DNA of 64,000 nucleotides from the NCBI GenBank assembly GCA_036511855.1, contig DATCBN010000098.1, positions 1 through 64,000 of the forward strand, in the 5' to 3' direction. Numbering within the stretch: the stretch's first letter is position 1; each line of letters opens with the position of its first letter. The DNA is from Candidatus Eremiobacteraceae bacterium (GTDB lineage: Bacteria; Vulcanimicrobiota; Vulcanimicrobiia; Eremiobacterales; Eremiobacteraceae). The position numbers and the translations under genes were made by a program. Shown here piece by piece: positions 24,989 to 34,163 of the stretch. The notes beneath the pieces were generated by a model. That model searched no databases. It saw nothing but the letters and a program-made list of their open reading frames with translations, and was not told where the DNA came from.

Positions 24989-26076
24989 GCCTTTCTTGCG
25001 GAATCGTCGGACTGCCGAACGTCGGCAAGTCCACGCTCTTCAATGCGATCACGCGCGCGAGCGTTGCGGCGAGCAACTATCCATTTTGCACGATCGAGCC
25101 GAACGTCGGCATCGTGCCTGTGCCGGACAAACGTCTCGACGAGCTTGCGCGCATTTTCGTCAGCAAGCAGATCGTACCGGCCACAACCACATTCACGGAC
25201 ATCGCCGGACTCGTTCGCGGCGCATCGAAGGGCGAGGGGCTTGGCAACGCATTTCTATCGCACATCCGCGAAGTCGATGCGATCGCGATGGTCGTCCGTT
25301 GCTTCGATGACGACGATGTCGTCCACGTGGACGGCGCGCCGGACCCGCTGCGCGACATCGAGACCATCACCATCGAACTCGCGCTTGCCGACCTCGTCGG
25401 TGTGGAGAAAAAGCTCGACAAGGCGCGCCAGCGCGCCAAAGCGGAGCCGAAGTTCGCGCCCGAAGTAACCGCGTTGGAAAACCTGCGCGACGCATTGGAC
25501 GCGGGCAAGGTCGCACGAGCGTTCGCCCATTCGGGGCTTGAGATGTCCCTCGCCAAGGAACTAACTTTGCTCACCGCAAAACCGACGCTCTACGTCGCGA
25601 ACGTGGACGAGGCAGGCTCCAACGCTTCGGCGGAGCGCGTCGCTGCGGTGCAGCGCTACGCACAAGCCGAGGGGGCGCAATGTGTCGTCCTTTGCGCGAA
25701 GCTCGAGGCCGAGCTGGCCGATTTGCCTCCGGATGAGGCAGCGGCGTTTGCAAAGGAGCTGGGTCTAGAACAGAGCGGACTGGATAACCTGATTCTCGCC
25801 GCCTATCGCCTGCTAGACCTGATGACTTTTCTCACCGCGGGCGAAAAGGAGACTCGCGCGTGGACGATCGCGCGAGGCACCAAAGCGCCTCAGGCCGCAG
25901 GGACGATCCATAGCGACATCGAGCGCGGGTTCATCCGGGCGGAAATCGCGGCGTACGAGGACTTGGTTCGCCTGAAGGGTTTGCAGGCCGTGCGCGAAGC
26001 CGGTCTTCTTCGTTCCGAGGGACGCGAATACGTCATGCAAGAAGGCGATGTCGTCAACTTCCGGTTCAACGTCTAA
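24985..26076 (+). CDS. ychF: Redox-regulated ATPase YchF (Obg family)
   Basis: 363 residues from MSLSCGIVGLPNVGKSTLF. G1 is GLPNVGKST; G3 DIAGLVRGASKGEGLG; the G4 position NVDE replaces NKxD, which shifts specificity to ATP. A helical coiled-coil insertion (EKKLDKARQRAKAEPKFAPEV) and the C-terminal TGS domain (IHSDIERGFIRAEI, EGREYVMQEGDVVNFRFNV) complete the family. YchF binds ribosomes and is linked to oxidative stress control. Translationally coupled to mscS. Confidence 0.96.
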   Translation: MSLSCGIVGLPNVGKSTLFNAITRASVAASNYPFCTIEPNVGIVPVPDKRLDELARIFVSKQIVPATTTFTDIAGLVRGASKGEGLGNAFLSHIREVDAIAMVVRCFDDDDVVHVDGAPDPLRDIETITIELALADLVGVEKKLDKARQRAKAEPKFAPEVTALENLRDALDAGKVARAFAHSGLEMSLAKELTLLTAKPTLYVANVDEAGSNASAERVAAVQRYAQAEGAQCVVLCAKLEAELADLPPDEAAAFAKELGLEQSGLDNLILAAYRLLDLMTFLTAGEKETRAWTIARGTKAPQAAGTIHSDIERGFIRAEIAAYEDLVRLKGLQAVREAGLLRSEGREYVMQEGDVVNFRFNV

Positions 26077-26107
26077 CGGCGTTTCACGCCGCACCAGGAG
26101 CAATGTT

Positions 26108-27403
26108 ATGTCACCCACTGCTACCGCGCCCGCATCCAGCCACGACGGTCAGGTATCGGTTTTCGGCGAAGGCATCGCGTATTTCAACGAAGCCGCCGCA
26201 AAGCTCGAACTGAACGAGAACATGAAGCGCGTCCTCACGCATCCGTCGAGGCAGGTCATCATCTCCATCCCGTTCGCCCGCGACAACGGGTCGTTTGAAG
26301 TGTTCACGGGTTTTCGCGTGCAGTACAATTTCGCGCGCGGACCTGCAAAGGGCGGCGTTCGATTCCATCCCGGCGTGACGCTGGACGAAGTGACGGCACT
26401 CGCCTTTTGGATGACGTGGAAGTGCGCGGTCGTCGACTTGCCGTTCGGCGGCGCGAAAGGTGGCGTCACGTGTGACCCGGCCACGCTGTCGCCGGCGGAG
26501 AACGAGCGGCTCACGCGGCGGTACACGGCGGAGATCATCGAGATCATCGGTCCGGACAAAGACGTACCCGCTCCGGACGTCGGCACGAATCCCCAGACGA
26601 TGGCATGGATGATGGATACCGTCTCGATGCACCTTCGCGGGTACACGCCCGGCGTCGTCACCGGCAAACCGCTCTGCGTCGGCGGATCGCGGGGCAGAGT
26701 CGAAGCCACCGGCCGCGGCGTGATGATCATGATCGAAGCGGCGCTCGAAAAGCAAGGCAAGTCGCTGAACGGCGCGACGGTCGCCGTTCAGGGTTTCGGC
26801 AATGTCGGTTCGATCTCGGCGAAGCTGCTGCACGAGCACGGCGCGAAAGTGGTCGCCATTAGCGACGCCTTCACGGGCGTCCATAATAAGGATGGGATCG
26901 ACGTTGCGGCTGCCATCAGCCACGTGACCAATCCAACGAACGTCAAGCGCAGTCTGGAAGGCTTTGCGGGCGGCGACACCATCAGCAACACGCAATTGCT
27001 CGAACTTCCGTGCGACATTCTCGTGCCGGCAGCGCTCGAGAATCAGATCACGAAGAAGAACGTCAAGAATATCAAGGCACACCTCATCGCCGAAGGCGCG
27101 AACGGCCCCACGACCGCCGACGCGAATAAGATCCTGGCCGAAGGCGGCATCACGGTGATTCCGGACATCCTTGCCAATGCGGGCGGCGTGACCGTGTCGT
27201 ACTTCGAGTGGGCGCAAGACCGGGCCGGTTACTATTGGAAGGAGAGCGAGGTCAACGAGCGGCTCAAGGACGTGCTGCGCGAGAACTTCGACGCGGTCTG
27301 GCAGACCGCAAAGGAACATGGCACGGATCTACGCACCGCCGCGTATATGGTGGCCATCCGGCGCGTCGCGGACAGCTACACCACCCGCGGCTTCTACGCA
27401 TAA
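26108..27403 (+). CDS. gdhA: Glutamate dehydrogenase (Glu/Leu/Phe/Val family)
   Basis: 431 residues; ATG at 26108 with AGGAG nine bases before. FRVQYNFARGPAKGGVRFHP carries the substrate-binding Lys; KCAVVDLPFGGAKGGV the catalytic Lys region; DVPAPDVGTN the catalytic Asp; VAVQGFGNVGS the dinucleotide loop. C-terminal ANAGGVTVSYFEW is typical of GDH rather than leucine dehydrogenase, which is shorter. Interconverts glutamate and 2-oxoglutarate; coenzyme choice not readable. Single gene ended by a repeat array. Confidence 0.94.
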   Translation: MSPTATAPASSHDGQVSVFGEGIAYFNEAAAKLELNENMKRVLTHPSRQVIISIPFARDNGSFEVFTGFRVQYNFARGPAKGGVRFHPGVTLDEVTALAFWMTWKCAVVDLPFGGAKGGVTCDPATLSPAENERLTRRYTAEIIEIIGPDKDVPAPDVGTNPQTMAWMMDTVSMHLRGYTPGVVTGKPLCVGGSRGRVEATGRGVMIMIEAALEKQGKSLNGATVAVQGFGNVGSISAKLLHEHGAKVVAISDAFTGVHNKDGIDVAAAISHVTNPTNVKRSLEGFAGGDTISNTQLLELPCDILVPAALENQITKKNVKNIKAHLIAEGANGPTTADANKILAEGGITVIPDILANAGGVTVSYFEWAQDRAGYYWKESEVNERLKDVLRENFDAVWQTAKEHGTDLRTAAYMVAIRRVADSYTTRGFYA

Positions 27404-27416
27404 TCTATCCGACTAT

Positions 27417-27492
27417 CGTATTAGGGCAAGCGATGCTTGCCCTAGTACGGCTTGCCCTAGTACGGCTCGCCACAGTTCGGCTTGTCCTACTA
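27417..27492. repeat. Palindromic repeat array R6
   Basis: GTATTAGGGCAAGC-GAT-GCTTGCCC followed by CTAGTACGGCTTGCC, CTAGTACGGCTCGCC and CGGCTTGTCC half units, decaying to the right. Between convergent gdhA and the glutaredoxin gene. Confidence 0.9.
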
Positions 27493-27496
27493 CTTA

Positions 27497-27751
27497 CTAT
27501 TTCGCGCCGTAGGTCGCTTCCAAGTACGGGATGATACGGTCGTCGTCGTCGATGACGACGTCGCCGTCGACCAAGACTGGAACTTCGGGCTGACCGGAAA
27601 TCGCCAAAACCTCGCGGCGTTGCGAGTGAGGGATTGGAACTTCTATGCCTTCATATTCCAAGCCCAGCTTGTCGAGCACGCGCATGACCCGCACGCAGTA
27701 GCCGCACCAATCGGCTTTGTACAATTTCAGTTTGGGTCGCGGCGAATCCAT
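27497..27751 (-). CDS. Glutaredoxin-like protein
   Basis: 84 residues, a minimal thioredoxin fold. The redox motif is CGYC in LYKADWCGYCVRVMRVL; the cis-proline is in QPEVPVLVDGD; IIPYLEATYG is the C-terminal helix as in the glutathione S-transferase N-domain/glutaredoxin group. It probably reduces small disulfides or mixed disulfides in the cytosol. Its partner thiol is unknown; no glutathione genes are nearby. Confidence 0.85.
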   Translation of the reverse strand: MDSPRPKLKLYKADWCGYCVRVMRVLDKLGLEYEGIEVPIPHSQRREVLAISGQPEVPVLVDGDVVIDDDDRIIPYLEATYGAK

Positions 27752-27932
27752 CTAGGGTGAGGTGCGCTTCGGGGCGGCGCGAGCCCTTGGGGGCAAGGCG
27801 GCCGAGCAAGGCTCGAGGGACGCCGCGCTGCGCTTTTCTCGGTATATGAACTCGGGGAAAGGCACCGTCCGCACCGGAGTGGAAATTGAAGCAGGCGGGT
27901 AGCCACCCGCGACCGGTTGCCGGGGAATTTGA

Positions 27933-28730
27933 ATGTTCGACCAGATTCCGGCTTCAAGCGAAGTGCTCACAGAACGACCGCGCATCCGCCGTCGTGTCAT
28001 TGTCGCGCTCGTCCTCTTCGTTGTCGGCTCCGCTCTAGTCCACATCTCGTTCGGATCATCGGTCGCAGCGATGTCCTCATTTTGGCGCAATGCGGGTCCC
28101 GCCGATGAAGGCACAGTCTCTGTCGTGACGCTCTCACGCTCGATCCGCGATTATATTCGTCCGACCCCGACCCCCACGCCACCACCCATCGTTGCCAAAC
28201 GCACCGTGCTGCATATCGCGCAATTGAAATATCGCGAACTGGGCGTTGCCGACCCGGCGCGGAGCCGAAGAACCACCTTGGCGCAACGCGTATCCCTTAT
28301 CTCGATGCAGCGGCCGGAAAAAGCAAAGACGACTCCCGAAGATAGCGCGCCTCGGGTCGCCGCCACTGAAGTTCCATCGGTTTCGTCACATTCAGCCACG
28401 TCGGCCAGCGCCGACACCGGCGGAACCGGAAACGAACTCGCAAGCGCGATCGTCTGGGGCGACGATAATCCAGCGCACATCGTGCGGCTAGCCGGATTGC
28501 CGACTGGGCTTGCCTCCACGTCGCGGCCGGCGCGCGTCGAAGTCGAAGTCGGACCCGACGGCAACGTGATCAGCGTCTCGCTCGTGCAATCGTCCGGCGA
28601 TTCGAACGTCGACGAAGCCGCGCTCGCCGCGGCCAAGCAATCGATGTACGCGCCGGCCACGCTCAACGGTCTGCCCGTGCACGGCACATGCACGGTCGAC
28701 TTCAACACCGGCGAGGCCAGCTCGACCTGA
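27933..28730 (+). CDS. TonB-like energy transducer
   Basis: 265 residues. N-terminal cytoplasmic stretch, one transmembrane helix (VIVALVLFVVGSALVHISF, residues ~23-41), a Pro/Thr-rich piece (RPTPTPTPPP) and periplasmic linker, and a C-terminal TonB domain (PARVEVEVGPDGNVISVSLVQSSGDSNVDEAALAAAKQSMYAPATLNG). It would couple inner-membrane proton motive force to outer-membrane receptors such as that at 34164. ExbB/ExbD are not in the window. The 180 bp upstream hold a GCGGGT-AGCC-ACCCGC hairpin. Confidence 0.82.
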   Translation: MFDQIPASSEVLTERPRIRRRVIVALVLFVVGSALVHISFGSSVAAMSSFWRNAGPADEGTVSVVTLSRSIRDYIRPTPTPTPPPIVAKRTVLHIAQLKYRELGVADPARSRRTTLAQRVSLISMQRPEKAKTTPEDSAPRVAATEVPSVSSHSATSASADTGGTGNELASAIVWGDDNPAHIVRLAGLPTGLASTSRPARVEVEVGPDGNVISVSLVQSSGDSNVDEAALAAAKQSMYAPATLNGLPVHGTCTVDFNTGEASST

Positions 28731-29902
28731 TCGCTCCCGGAACATCGACAGACGCGCTCGCGAAAGCGCAGATAATTTCTCATGCGCGCGAGCTTGGATT
28801 CGACCTCGTGGGCATCGCCGGGGCCGAGCCGTTCGACGTCGAGCGCCAGACGTTCGAGCGCCGAGCGGCCGCGGGTATGCTCGGTCAATGGAGCTATCCG
28901 CCCGATCGGATCGCGGTAATCGCCGATCCGCGCGCCTCTCTTCCTGGCGCTGCGTCGATCGTCTGCACCGCAACGTCGTATCTGACGGACGACGAACCGT
29001 ACGACCCGTACGCGCCCGGCCTTCGAGGCGCGGTCTCTCGCCACTCATGGGGCCGCGACTATCACCGCGTCATCGGTGGGCGTTTGCGCGCGCTGGCGAG
29101 CTGGATCGAGGCGGAGTACAGCGGCGCGAAATGTCTGCCGTGCGTCGACACAGGTCCGCTCATCGACCGAGCGGCCGCGGTGCGCGCGGGCATCGGATGG
29201 TTCGGCAAGAATGCAAACGTGCTGACGAGAGAATACGGGTCGTGGGTCTTGCTCGGCGAGGTCATCACGACGCTATCACTGCCGGCCGATGCACCGCTTG
29301 CCAAAAATTGCGGCGAGTGCGTGACGTGCGTCGCCCGCTGTCCGACCGGCGCTATCGGACCCGACGGTGCGATAGACGCCCGCCGCTGCATATCGGACCT
29401 TACGCAGCTCAAGGCGCCCATACCGCGAGAGTTGCGCTCGGCGATCGGCAACCGCATTTGGGGATGCGACGATTGTCAGTCGGTCTGTCCGGTGAACGAG
29501 CGCAAAGAACGCGACGGAGCCGGTACGAGCACGACATTCGCACCGCTTTCCGATGTCGGCACATCTGTGGACTTACCCGCCGTGCTGCGCATGACCAAAG
29601 GCGAGTTCCGACGGTGGTTCGCGCCGACATCCATGGCCTGGCGCGGGAAAGCCGTGCTTCAGCGCAATGCGGCCGTCGCTCTCGGCAATTCGCGCGACCG
29701 GCGGGCTGTCGCTCCGCTCATCGAGGCGCTGCGTGACCGCAAGCCGCTCGTGCGCGGCCACGCCGCATGGGCGCTGGGCGAGCTTGGTGCGCAAAGCGGC
29801 GACTCCGGACGAGCTGCCCTCGAAGATCTGCGCGCGAAAGAACAAGTGACATGGGTGCGTGAAGAAGCAGAGTTCGCGCTTTCGCGGTTGAGCGCCGGTT
29901 AG
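28688..29902 (+). CDS. queG: Epoxyqueuosine reductase QueG
   Basis: 404 residues from ATG 28688, or 391 from a CTG at 28727 that overlaps the tonB stop as CTGA and has GAGG upstream. Substrate/cobalamin domain with LGFDLVGIAGAEPF, PCVDTGPLIDRAAAVRAGIGWFGKN; two 4Fe-4S motifs (CGECVTCVARCPTGAI and CDDCQSVCPVNE) and C-terminal HEAT repeats (AVALGNSRDRRAVAPLIEAL). It reduces epoxyqueuosine to queuosine at tRNA wobble position 34. Confidence 0.95.
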   Translation: MHGRLQHRRGQLDLIAPGTSTDALAKAQIISHARELGFDLVGIAGAEPFDVERQTFERRAAAGMLGQWSYPPDRIAVIADPRASLPGAASIVCTATSYLTDDEPYDPYAPGLRGAVSRHSWGRDYHRVIGGRLRALASWIEAEYSGAKCLPCVDTGPLIDRAAAVRAGIGWFGKNANVLTREYGSWVLLGEVITTLSLPADAPLAKNCGECVTCVARCPTGAIGPDGAIDARRCISDLTQLKAPIPRELRSAIGNRIWGCDDCQSVCPVNERKERDGAGTSTTFAPLSDVGTSVDLPAVLRMTKGEFRRWFAPTSMAWRGKAVLQRNAAVALGNSRDRRAVAPLIEALRDRKPLVRGHAAWALGELGAQSGDSGRAALEDLRAKEQVTWVREEAEFALSRLSAG

Positions 29903-29905
29903 AAA

Positions 29906-30640
29906 TCACTGACCGGCGGCCGCGTCGATTTTCGCGGCGCCCGCGCGCAGTTCGACCGTCACAGTCCGGATCGGACGATCCGGCGCCGCATCGACGGAGA
30001 TCGACCGAGCCTCGACGACGGCGAATTCTTCCGAGCAGTGCCAGACGGGTCCGGCGTGCGAGCGATGATCGGCCGCGGTGGATCCGCCGGCGATTCCAAA
30101 CGCCCGGCGGGCTGCGAACCCGACATCGGTCGATGCAGCGAGCGAGATGATGCGCCGCTGCGCGACAGCCCAGGCATCCGCGCAGCGGGACCAACGATCA
30201 TCGGCTGAAGCGATGGCCCCGTCGCAGGCCACGAGCGTCGGCTGGTGCGCCGAATCGATCAGCGCCACGAGGCGAGCCTTCTGCGCGGCCGCGTCCGCGC
30301 GCCCGGACGAGAGCAGCGCGCAGAAAACGATGACGTACCGCCCTTCGATCGGAAACGTGATCCGGAGCGCGCCACACGGCTCTCGCACCTGGCCGAAATC
30401 AAAACGTTCCATCGATCCAACGGCGAGCGTGCCCTTCCAAAGGAGCGCGAGGCCGGCGCTATCGTCCGCACTCCACGCTTGCGTGGCGGCGCGCATCGAC
30501 CGCGGTCCTGCGAGCCGCGAAGCGCGCGCAGGCCCTATGCCGGTCAACGCCACGACGTCAGGCGCGTGCACGTCAAGTGCGGATTCGAGCTGGCTTCCAA
30601 GCGAACTCGCGTCGGCGGTGAGAATGCGGACTCGTTGCAT
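29906..30640 (-). CDS. Endonuclease/exonuclease/phosphatase-like protein, degenerate
   Basis: 244 residues from MQRVRILTAD. The start (RVRILTADASSLGSQLESALDVHAPDVVALTGIG) and SAGLALLWKGTLA resemble EEP nucleases of the AP endonuclease/synaptojanin fold, as does VIVFCALLSSG in place of the usual strand. But the usual catalytic E in the LQE motif is replaced (VALTGIG) and the later N-x-D and SDH motifs are not clear (DHRSHAGPVWH). It may be catalytically inactive. Divergent from the UPF0173 gene; ends 4 bp from queG. Confidence 0.5.
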   Translation of the reverse strand: MQRVRILTADASSLGSQLESALDVHAPDVVALTGIGPARASRLAGPRSMRAATQAWSADDSAGLALLWKGTLAVGSMERFDFGQVREPCGALRITFPIEGRYVIVFCALLSSGRADAAAQKARLVALIDSAHQPTLVACDGAIASADDRWSRCADAWAVAQRRIISLAASTDVGFAARRAFGIAGGSTAADHRSHAGPVWHCSEEFAVVEARSISVDAAPDRPIRTVTVELRAGAAKIDAAAGQ

Positions 30641-30699
30641 GAATTCTTTCGTTTTAGCGGCGGTAGGGAAAGCCCCTTTGGGACAAAAAGCCCCGCCGC

Positions 30700-31431
30700 A
30701 TGAATTTGGGCACACTAGAAATCACATTTTGCGGTCACGCGACATTCGCCATGCGATCGCCAAGCGGCAAACACATCATGGTCGACCCGTTTTTGGAGCA
30801 GAATCCGATGTGCCCGCCCAAGCTCAAGCGTCCAAGCGCGCTTGACGCGATCTTCGTCACGCACGGCCATTCCGATCACATCGCCGACGCTGTGCCGCTC
30901 GCGAAGCGTTTGAACTGCAAGGTCATCGCCATTCCCGAGACCGCCGCATGGCTTGGCGCTCAGGGCGTCGAGAACACCATCAACATGAACAAAGGCGGCA
31001 CCGTCGATGTCGACGGCATCAAAGCCACAATGACGCACGCCGTGCATAGTTGCGGAATCCAGGGTGATGGGAACACAAGACTGTACGGCGGAGAGGCAGC
31101 CGGCTACGTCTTCACATTCGAAAACGGCATTCGCGTCTATCACGCGGGCGACACGGCCGTGTTCAGCGACATGAAGATCATCGCCGATCTTTACAGTCCG
31201 GATATCCTCATGCTGCCCATCGGCGGCTATTACACCATGGATCCGCTTCAGGCGGCCTATGCCGCTCGTCTGATGAGCGCGAAAGTCGTCGTACCCATGC
31301 ACTACGGAACATTTCCGATGCTCACCGGCACGCCGGACCAACTGCGCGAATTGTCGGCCGACGTACCTGGGTTGCGCATCATCGATCTAAAACCAGGTCA
31401 GACCCTCACCGGAGAGCTCGCGATAAAGTAG
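30700..31431 (+). CDS. UPF0173 metal-dependent hydrolase (metallo-beta-lactamase fold)
   Basis: 243 residues. ITFCGHATFAM and VDPFLEQNP open the fold; THGHSDHIADAV is the zinc motif; MTHAVHS, YHAGDTAVFSDMK and VPMHYGTFPMLTG complete the ligands. This is the UPF0173/YtkL group, whose substrate is unknown. Length and motif order match the family. Single gene, 59 bp from its divergent neighbour. Confidence 0.92.
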   Translation: MNLGTLEITFCGHATFAMRSPSGKHIMVDPFLEQNPMCPPKLKRPSALDAIFVTHGHSDHIADAVPLAKRLNCKVIAIPETAAWLGAQGVENTINMNKGGTVDVDGIKATMTHAVHSCGIQGDGNTRLYGGEAAGYVFTFENGIRVYHAGDTAVFSDMKIIADLYSPDILMLPIGGYYTMDPLQAAYAARLMSAKVVVPMHYGTFPMLTGTPDQLRELSADVPGLRIIDLKPGQTLTGELAIK

Positions 31432-31442
31432 GCGCCGCCCCC

Positions 31443-32060
31443 TCAAGTCACCTTGACGACGATCTTGAGGATGAGGCGCCCGATGGCTTCAGCCCGGTCC
31501 GCACTGTTGCTCAAATGGCGGTAGATCTCGCGGCGTTTGAGCGCCGTGGGCAGATCGGGATTGTCGAATAGCCGCGTGATCGTCCGTCGGTAGACATCCT
31601 CCACGCGATGTTCCGATTGGATCGCCGCGCGCGCGCCGTCGATAGCGCGCCGCGTTTCGTGCGGCAATGAAGTGACGGCATCGAGGATGTGGTTCGACGA
31701 ATCCAACAAGATCGTGCCCATCTCGCCCATCTCCGGCGTGGCGCCGATGCCGAAGAGTTTGAGCTCGCGCGCGGCGTTGTTGAGATAGTCGAGCATGTCA
31801 TCGATCGCCTCGCTCAGCGTATAGAGATCTCCTCGATCGATCGGTGTGACGAACGTGTCTTGCAGCGCGTCGATCATGTCGCGCAAGACCTTGTCGCCGC
31901 GATTTTCAATATCGTGGACTTGCTCGGAGAGACTGGCGTCGCCGGTCTCGATGTAACGCAGCAGCTTCGCGCTGGCTTCGCCGAGCAAGGCTGCGTGATC
32001 GTGCAACAAACCATAAAACCGGTCGGACTGCGCCGGACGAAATATGTTCGTGAGCCACAT
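31443..32060 (-). CDS. DUF47/PhoU-like Pit accessory protein
   Basis: 205 residues from the ATG at 32060, which has GGGAG eight bases upstream; an upstream TTG is less likely. Mostly helical, with the metal-binding-type HDIENRGDKVLRDMIDALQDTFVTPIDRGDLYTLSEAIDDMLDYLNNAA motif of the YkaA/DUF47 family. These proteins modulate Pit phosphate transporters. The gene starts 4 bp after the pit stop, so one operon is clear. Confidence 0.93.
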   Translation of the reverse strand: MWLTNIFRPAQSDRFYGLLHDHAALLGEASAKLLRYIETGDASLSEQVHDIENRGDKVLRDMIDALQDTFVTPIDRGDLYTLSEAIDDMLDYLNNAARELKLFGIGATPEMGEMGTILLDSSNHILDAVTSLPHETRRAIDGARAAIQSEHRVEDVYRRTITRLFDNPDLPTALKRREIYRHLSNSADRAEAIGRLILKIVVKVT

Positions 32061-32064
32061 GACA

Positions 32065-33018
32065 TCATCTCCCAAAAAGACGGAGCACCGTTGTCGCGAG
32101 CGCGCCTGCGCAGAGTGCCGTGGGCGCCGTGAGCACCCAGGAGCCGACGATCCTCATCACGGTCTGCCAATGCAGCGTCCGCAAATTGTCGCTCGCACCG
32201 ACCCCGAAGATCGCGCTTGTCGCAGCCTGCGTAGAACTGACCGGCGCGCCGAATGCCGCGGCGCCGATCACGGTCGCTGCGGCCGCGAACTGGAACGCGA
32301 GTGCGTGCGGTGGGCGGATCGAGAACAGACGATTGCCGACCGTGCGCGCGATCCGGATCCCGCCGAGAATCATCCCGGTCGCAAACGTAGCCGCGGTGAG
32401 CGCGATCATCCAAAACGGCGTCGCAAACGACTGGCCGCCGGCCACGAGCACCGCAGCGGCGAAAAGCCCGACCGTCTTTTCCGCATCGTTAGCCCCGTAG
32501 CCAAGCGCTTGCAAGGCGATTGTACCCCATTGCAGCTGCATGATGCGATCGCCGGTCCGGCGCGAGACGAACGAAAGGATGAGCAAGACGACGGCATACA
32601 CAAGTGCGCCGGCGACGAACCCCACGACCGGCGAGACGACCAGTGCGATAGCGACCTTTTCGACGCCGTGCCACTCAACCGCCGCCAATCCCGGACCCGC
32701 CCATATCGCTCCAACCATCGCACCGACCAAGGCCACCGATCCGCTCGTGGGCACGCTCGCATAGTACATGATGAGGCGCGTGACGATGCCCCCGGCGATG
32801 CCGGCGCCGAGCAGCGCCGAGCCGAGGTTCTGATAGTCGGCGATGCCGCCGGCGATCGTGCTCGCGACCGCGGTGCCGAAAACGATCGGACCGAAGAGCA
32901 CACCCGCTGCGATGACGCACAGCGCTTGCCGCTGCGAAACGGTTCTGCTCGCCGCGGCCGCCGCCAGAAGATTGCCCCCGTCGCTCGCCCCCGAGATCAG
33001 GGTGTAGACGATGCCCAA
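32065..33018 (-). CDS. pit: Inorganic phosphate transporter, Pit family
   Basis: 317 residues from a TTG. About nine or ten helices and both family signatures: SGASDGGN near the N-terminus and GYGANDAEKT past the middle, plus GAPVSSTQAATSAIFG. Low-affinity, proton-coupled metal-phosphate uptake. With the TTG start the first helix is cut short; the frame continues upstream as VFSGLLALGIVY with no ATG, GTG or other TTG, and an ACG at 33051 placed behind GAGG could be the true start. Sits between arginase and the DUF47 partner. Confidence 0.88.
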   Translation of the reverse strand: MGIVYTLISGASDGGNLLAAAAASRTVSQRQALCVIAAGVLFGPIVFGTAVASTIAGGIADYQNLGSALLGAGIAGGIVTRLIMYYASVPTSGSVALVGAMVGAIWAGPGLAAVEWHGVEKVAIALVVSPVVGFVAGALVYAVVLLILSFVSRRTGDRIMQLQWGTIALQALGYGANDAEKTVGLFAAAVLVAGGQSFATPFWMIALTAATFATGMILGGIRIARTVGNRLFSIRPPHALAFQFAAAATVIGAAAFGAPVSSTQAATSAIFGVGASDNLRTLHWQTVMRIVGSWVLTAPTALCAGALATTVLRLFGR

Positions 33019-33067
33019 CGCGAGAAGGCCGGAAAAGACGGCGGGATGCGTGTGCCGATCCTCGTGC

Positions 33068-33982
33068 CTAGATGATGCGCTTGCCGAGCAGCGAGGCGAT
33101 CAGGCCGACCGCAAAGCGCGCGGTCATGTTGTGGTCGTCGAGGGCTGGGTTGACCTCGGTGAGTTCCAACGAATGCGCAATGCCGCTATCTGCAAGCATC
33201 TCCATCGCGAGGTGCGCTTCGCGATAGGTGAGTCCGCCCGGTACGGGTGTGCCGGTTCCCGGCGCCATGGCCGGATCGACCGAGTCGATGTCGAGGCTTA
33301 TGTGCGCGGTTCCGGCGCCGCGCCCGGCCGTCTCGATGGCGCGATCCATAACATGCGCCATGCCGTACCGGTCGATGTCGGTCATCGTGAACGTGCTCAT
33401 CCCGCGCTCGCGGATGGCTCGGCGCTCGTGCAGATCGAGGTCGCGCAAGCCGATGAAAACGGTTCTCGACGGATCGACTGCCGGAGTATGGAAATCGGGA
33501 TTGGGGAAGAGGTCGGGGGCATCGCCGAGCGCGGAGGCGAGCGACATCCCGTGCAGGTTTCCGGTCGGCGTGGAGTCCGGCGAGTTCATGTCCGCGTGCG
33601 CGTCGATCCAGATCAGACCTTGCGCGCCAAGGACGCGGGCGCAACCCGCCAAAGCGCCGGTCGCCAATGAGTGGTCGCCGCCCATCACCACCGGAAACGC
33701 GCCGCCGCGCAACGACGCTTCGACCGCCGCCGCGGTGTTCAGGCACATCTGCCGGATGGCGGCGACGTGACGCGGCAGGCCGGGACCGCCCAGATTTCGC
33801 TCTTCGGATTGCGGCACGACCACATTGCCGCAGTCGCGCACGTCGCAACCAATCGACTTGAGCTGCTCGAGAACGCCTGCGGCGCGAAGCGCGTCGGGAC
33901 CCAGCCGGACGCCCCGCCGCCCTGCGCCGATATCAACGGGAACGCCGATCAAATCCACGCGTCTGCCGGCAAGTCCGGCCAT
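33068..33982 (-). CDS. rocF: Arginase
   Basis: 304 residues. VDLIGVPVDIGAGRRGVRLGPDALR opens the arginase branch; manganese ligands are in VVMGGDHS, WIDAHADMN and SLDIDSVDP; SPDSTPTGNLHGM is the arginase substrate loop, which argues against agmatinase. It splits arginine to ornithine and urea. It may work beside the Orn/Lys/Arg decarboxylase in arginine breakdown or polyamine supply. First gene of a minus-strand group with pit and DUF47. Confidence 0.94.
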   Translation of the reverse strand: MAGLAGRRVDLIGVPVDIGAGRRGVRLGPDALRAAGVLEQLKSIGCDVRDCGNVVVPQSEERNLGGPGLPRHVAAIRQMCLNTAAAVEASLRGGAFPVVMGGDHSLATGALAGCARVLGAQGLIWIDAHADMNSPDSTPTGNLHGMSLASALGDAPDLFPNPDFHTPAVDPSRTVFIGLRDLDLHERRAIRERGMSTFTMTDIDRYGMAHVMDRAIETAGRGAGTAHISLDIDSVDPAMAPGTGTPVPGGLTYREAHLAMEMLADSGIAHSLELTEVNPALDDHNMTARFAVGLIASLLGKRII

Positions 33983-34065
33983 GATTGAAGGCTCGCTTTC
34001 AGGACGAAGCCGGGAAGGACCGGAATATTGTCCTGAAGGCCGGGCAAATCCGCTCGATGTCCTTA

Positions 34066-34084
34066 AATATTCTTAAGAAATATT
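34066..34084 (+). promoter_or_regulatory. AT-rich palindrome upstream of the TonB-dependent receptor
   Basis: AATATT-CTTAAG-A-AATATT, a near-perfect inverted repeat in an otherwise GC-rich stretch, 80 bp before the receptor start. Candidate operator for a nutrient or metal-responsive regulator; it does not match the E. coli Fur box well. Confidence 0.4.
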
Positions 34085-34163
34085 GGAAGGCAAGAGGCGG
34101 GTCCGCCGCGCAAACTCGCGCGTATCCCGGTTTCACTTTGTGCACTGTTATATGGAGCGTACG

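Noticed and set aside
26111-27319. 402-codon minus-strand open frame opposite gdhA
   Set aside because: His/Arg/Asp-rich antisense translation of a certain glutamate dehydrogenase gene.
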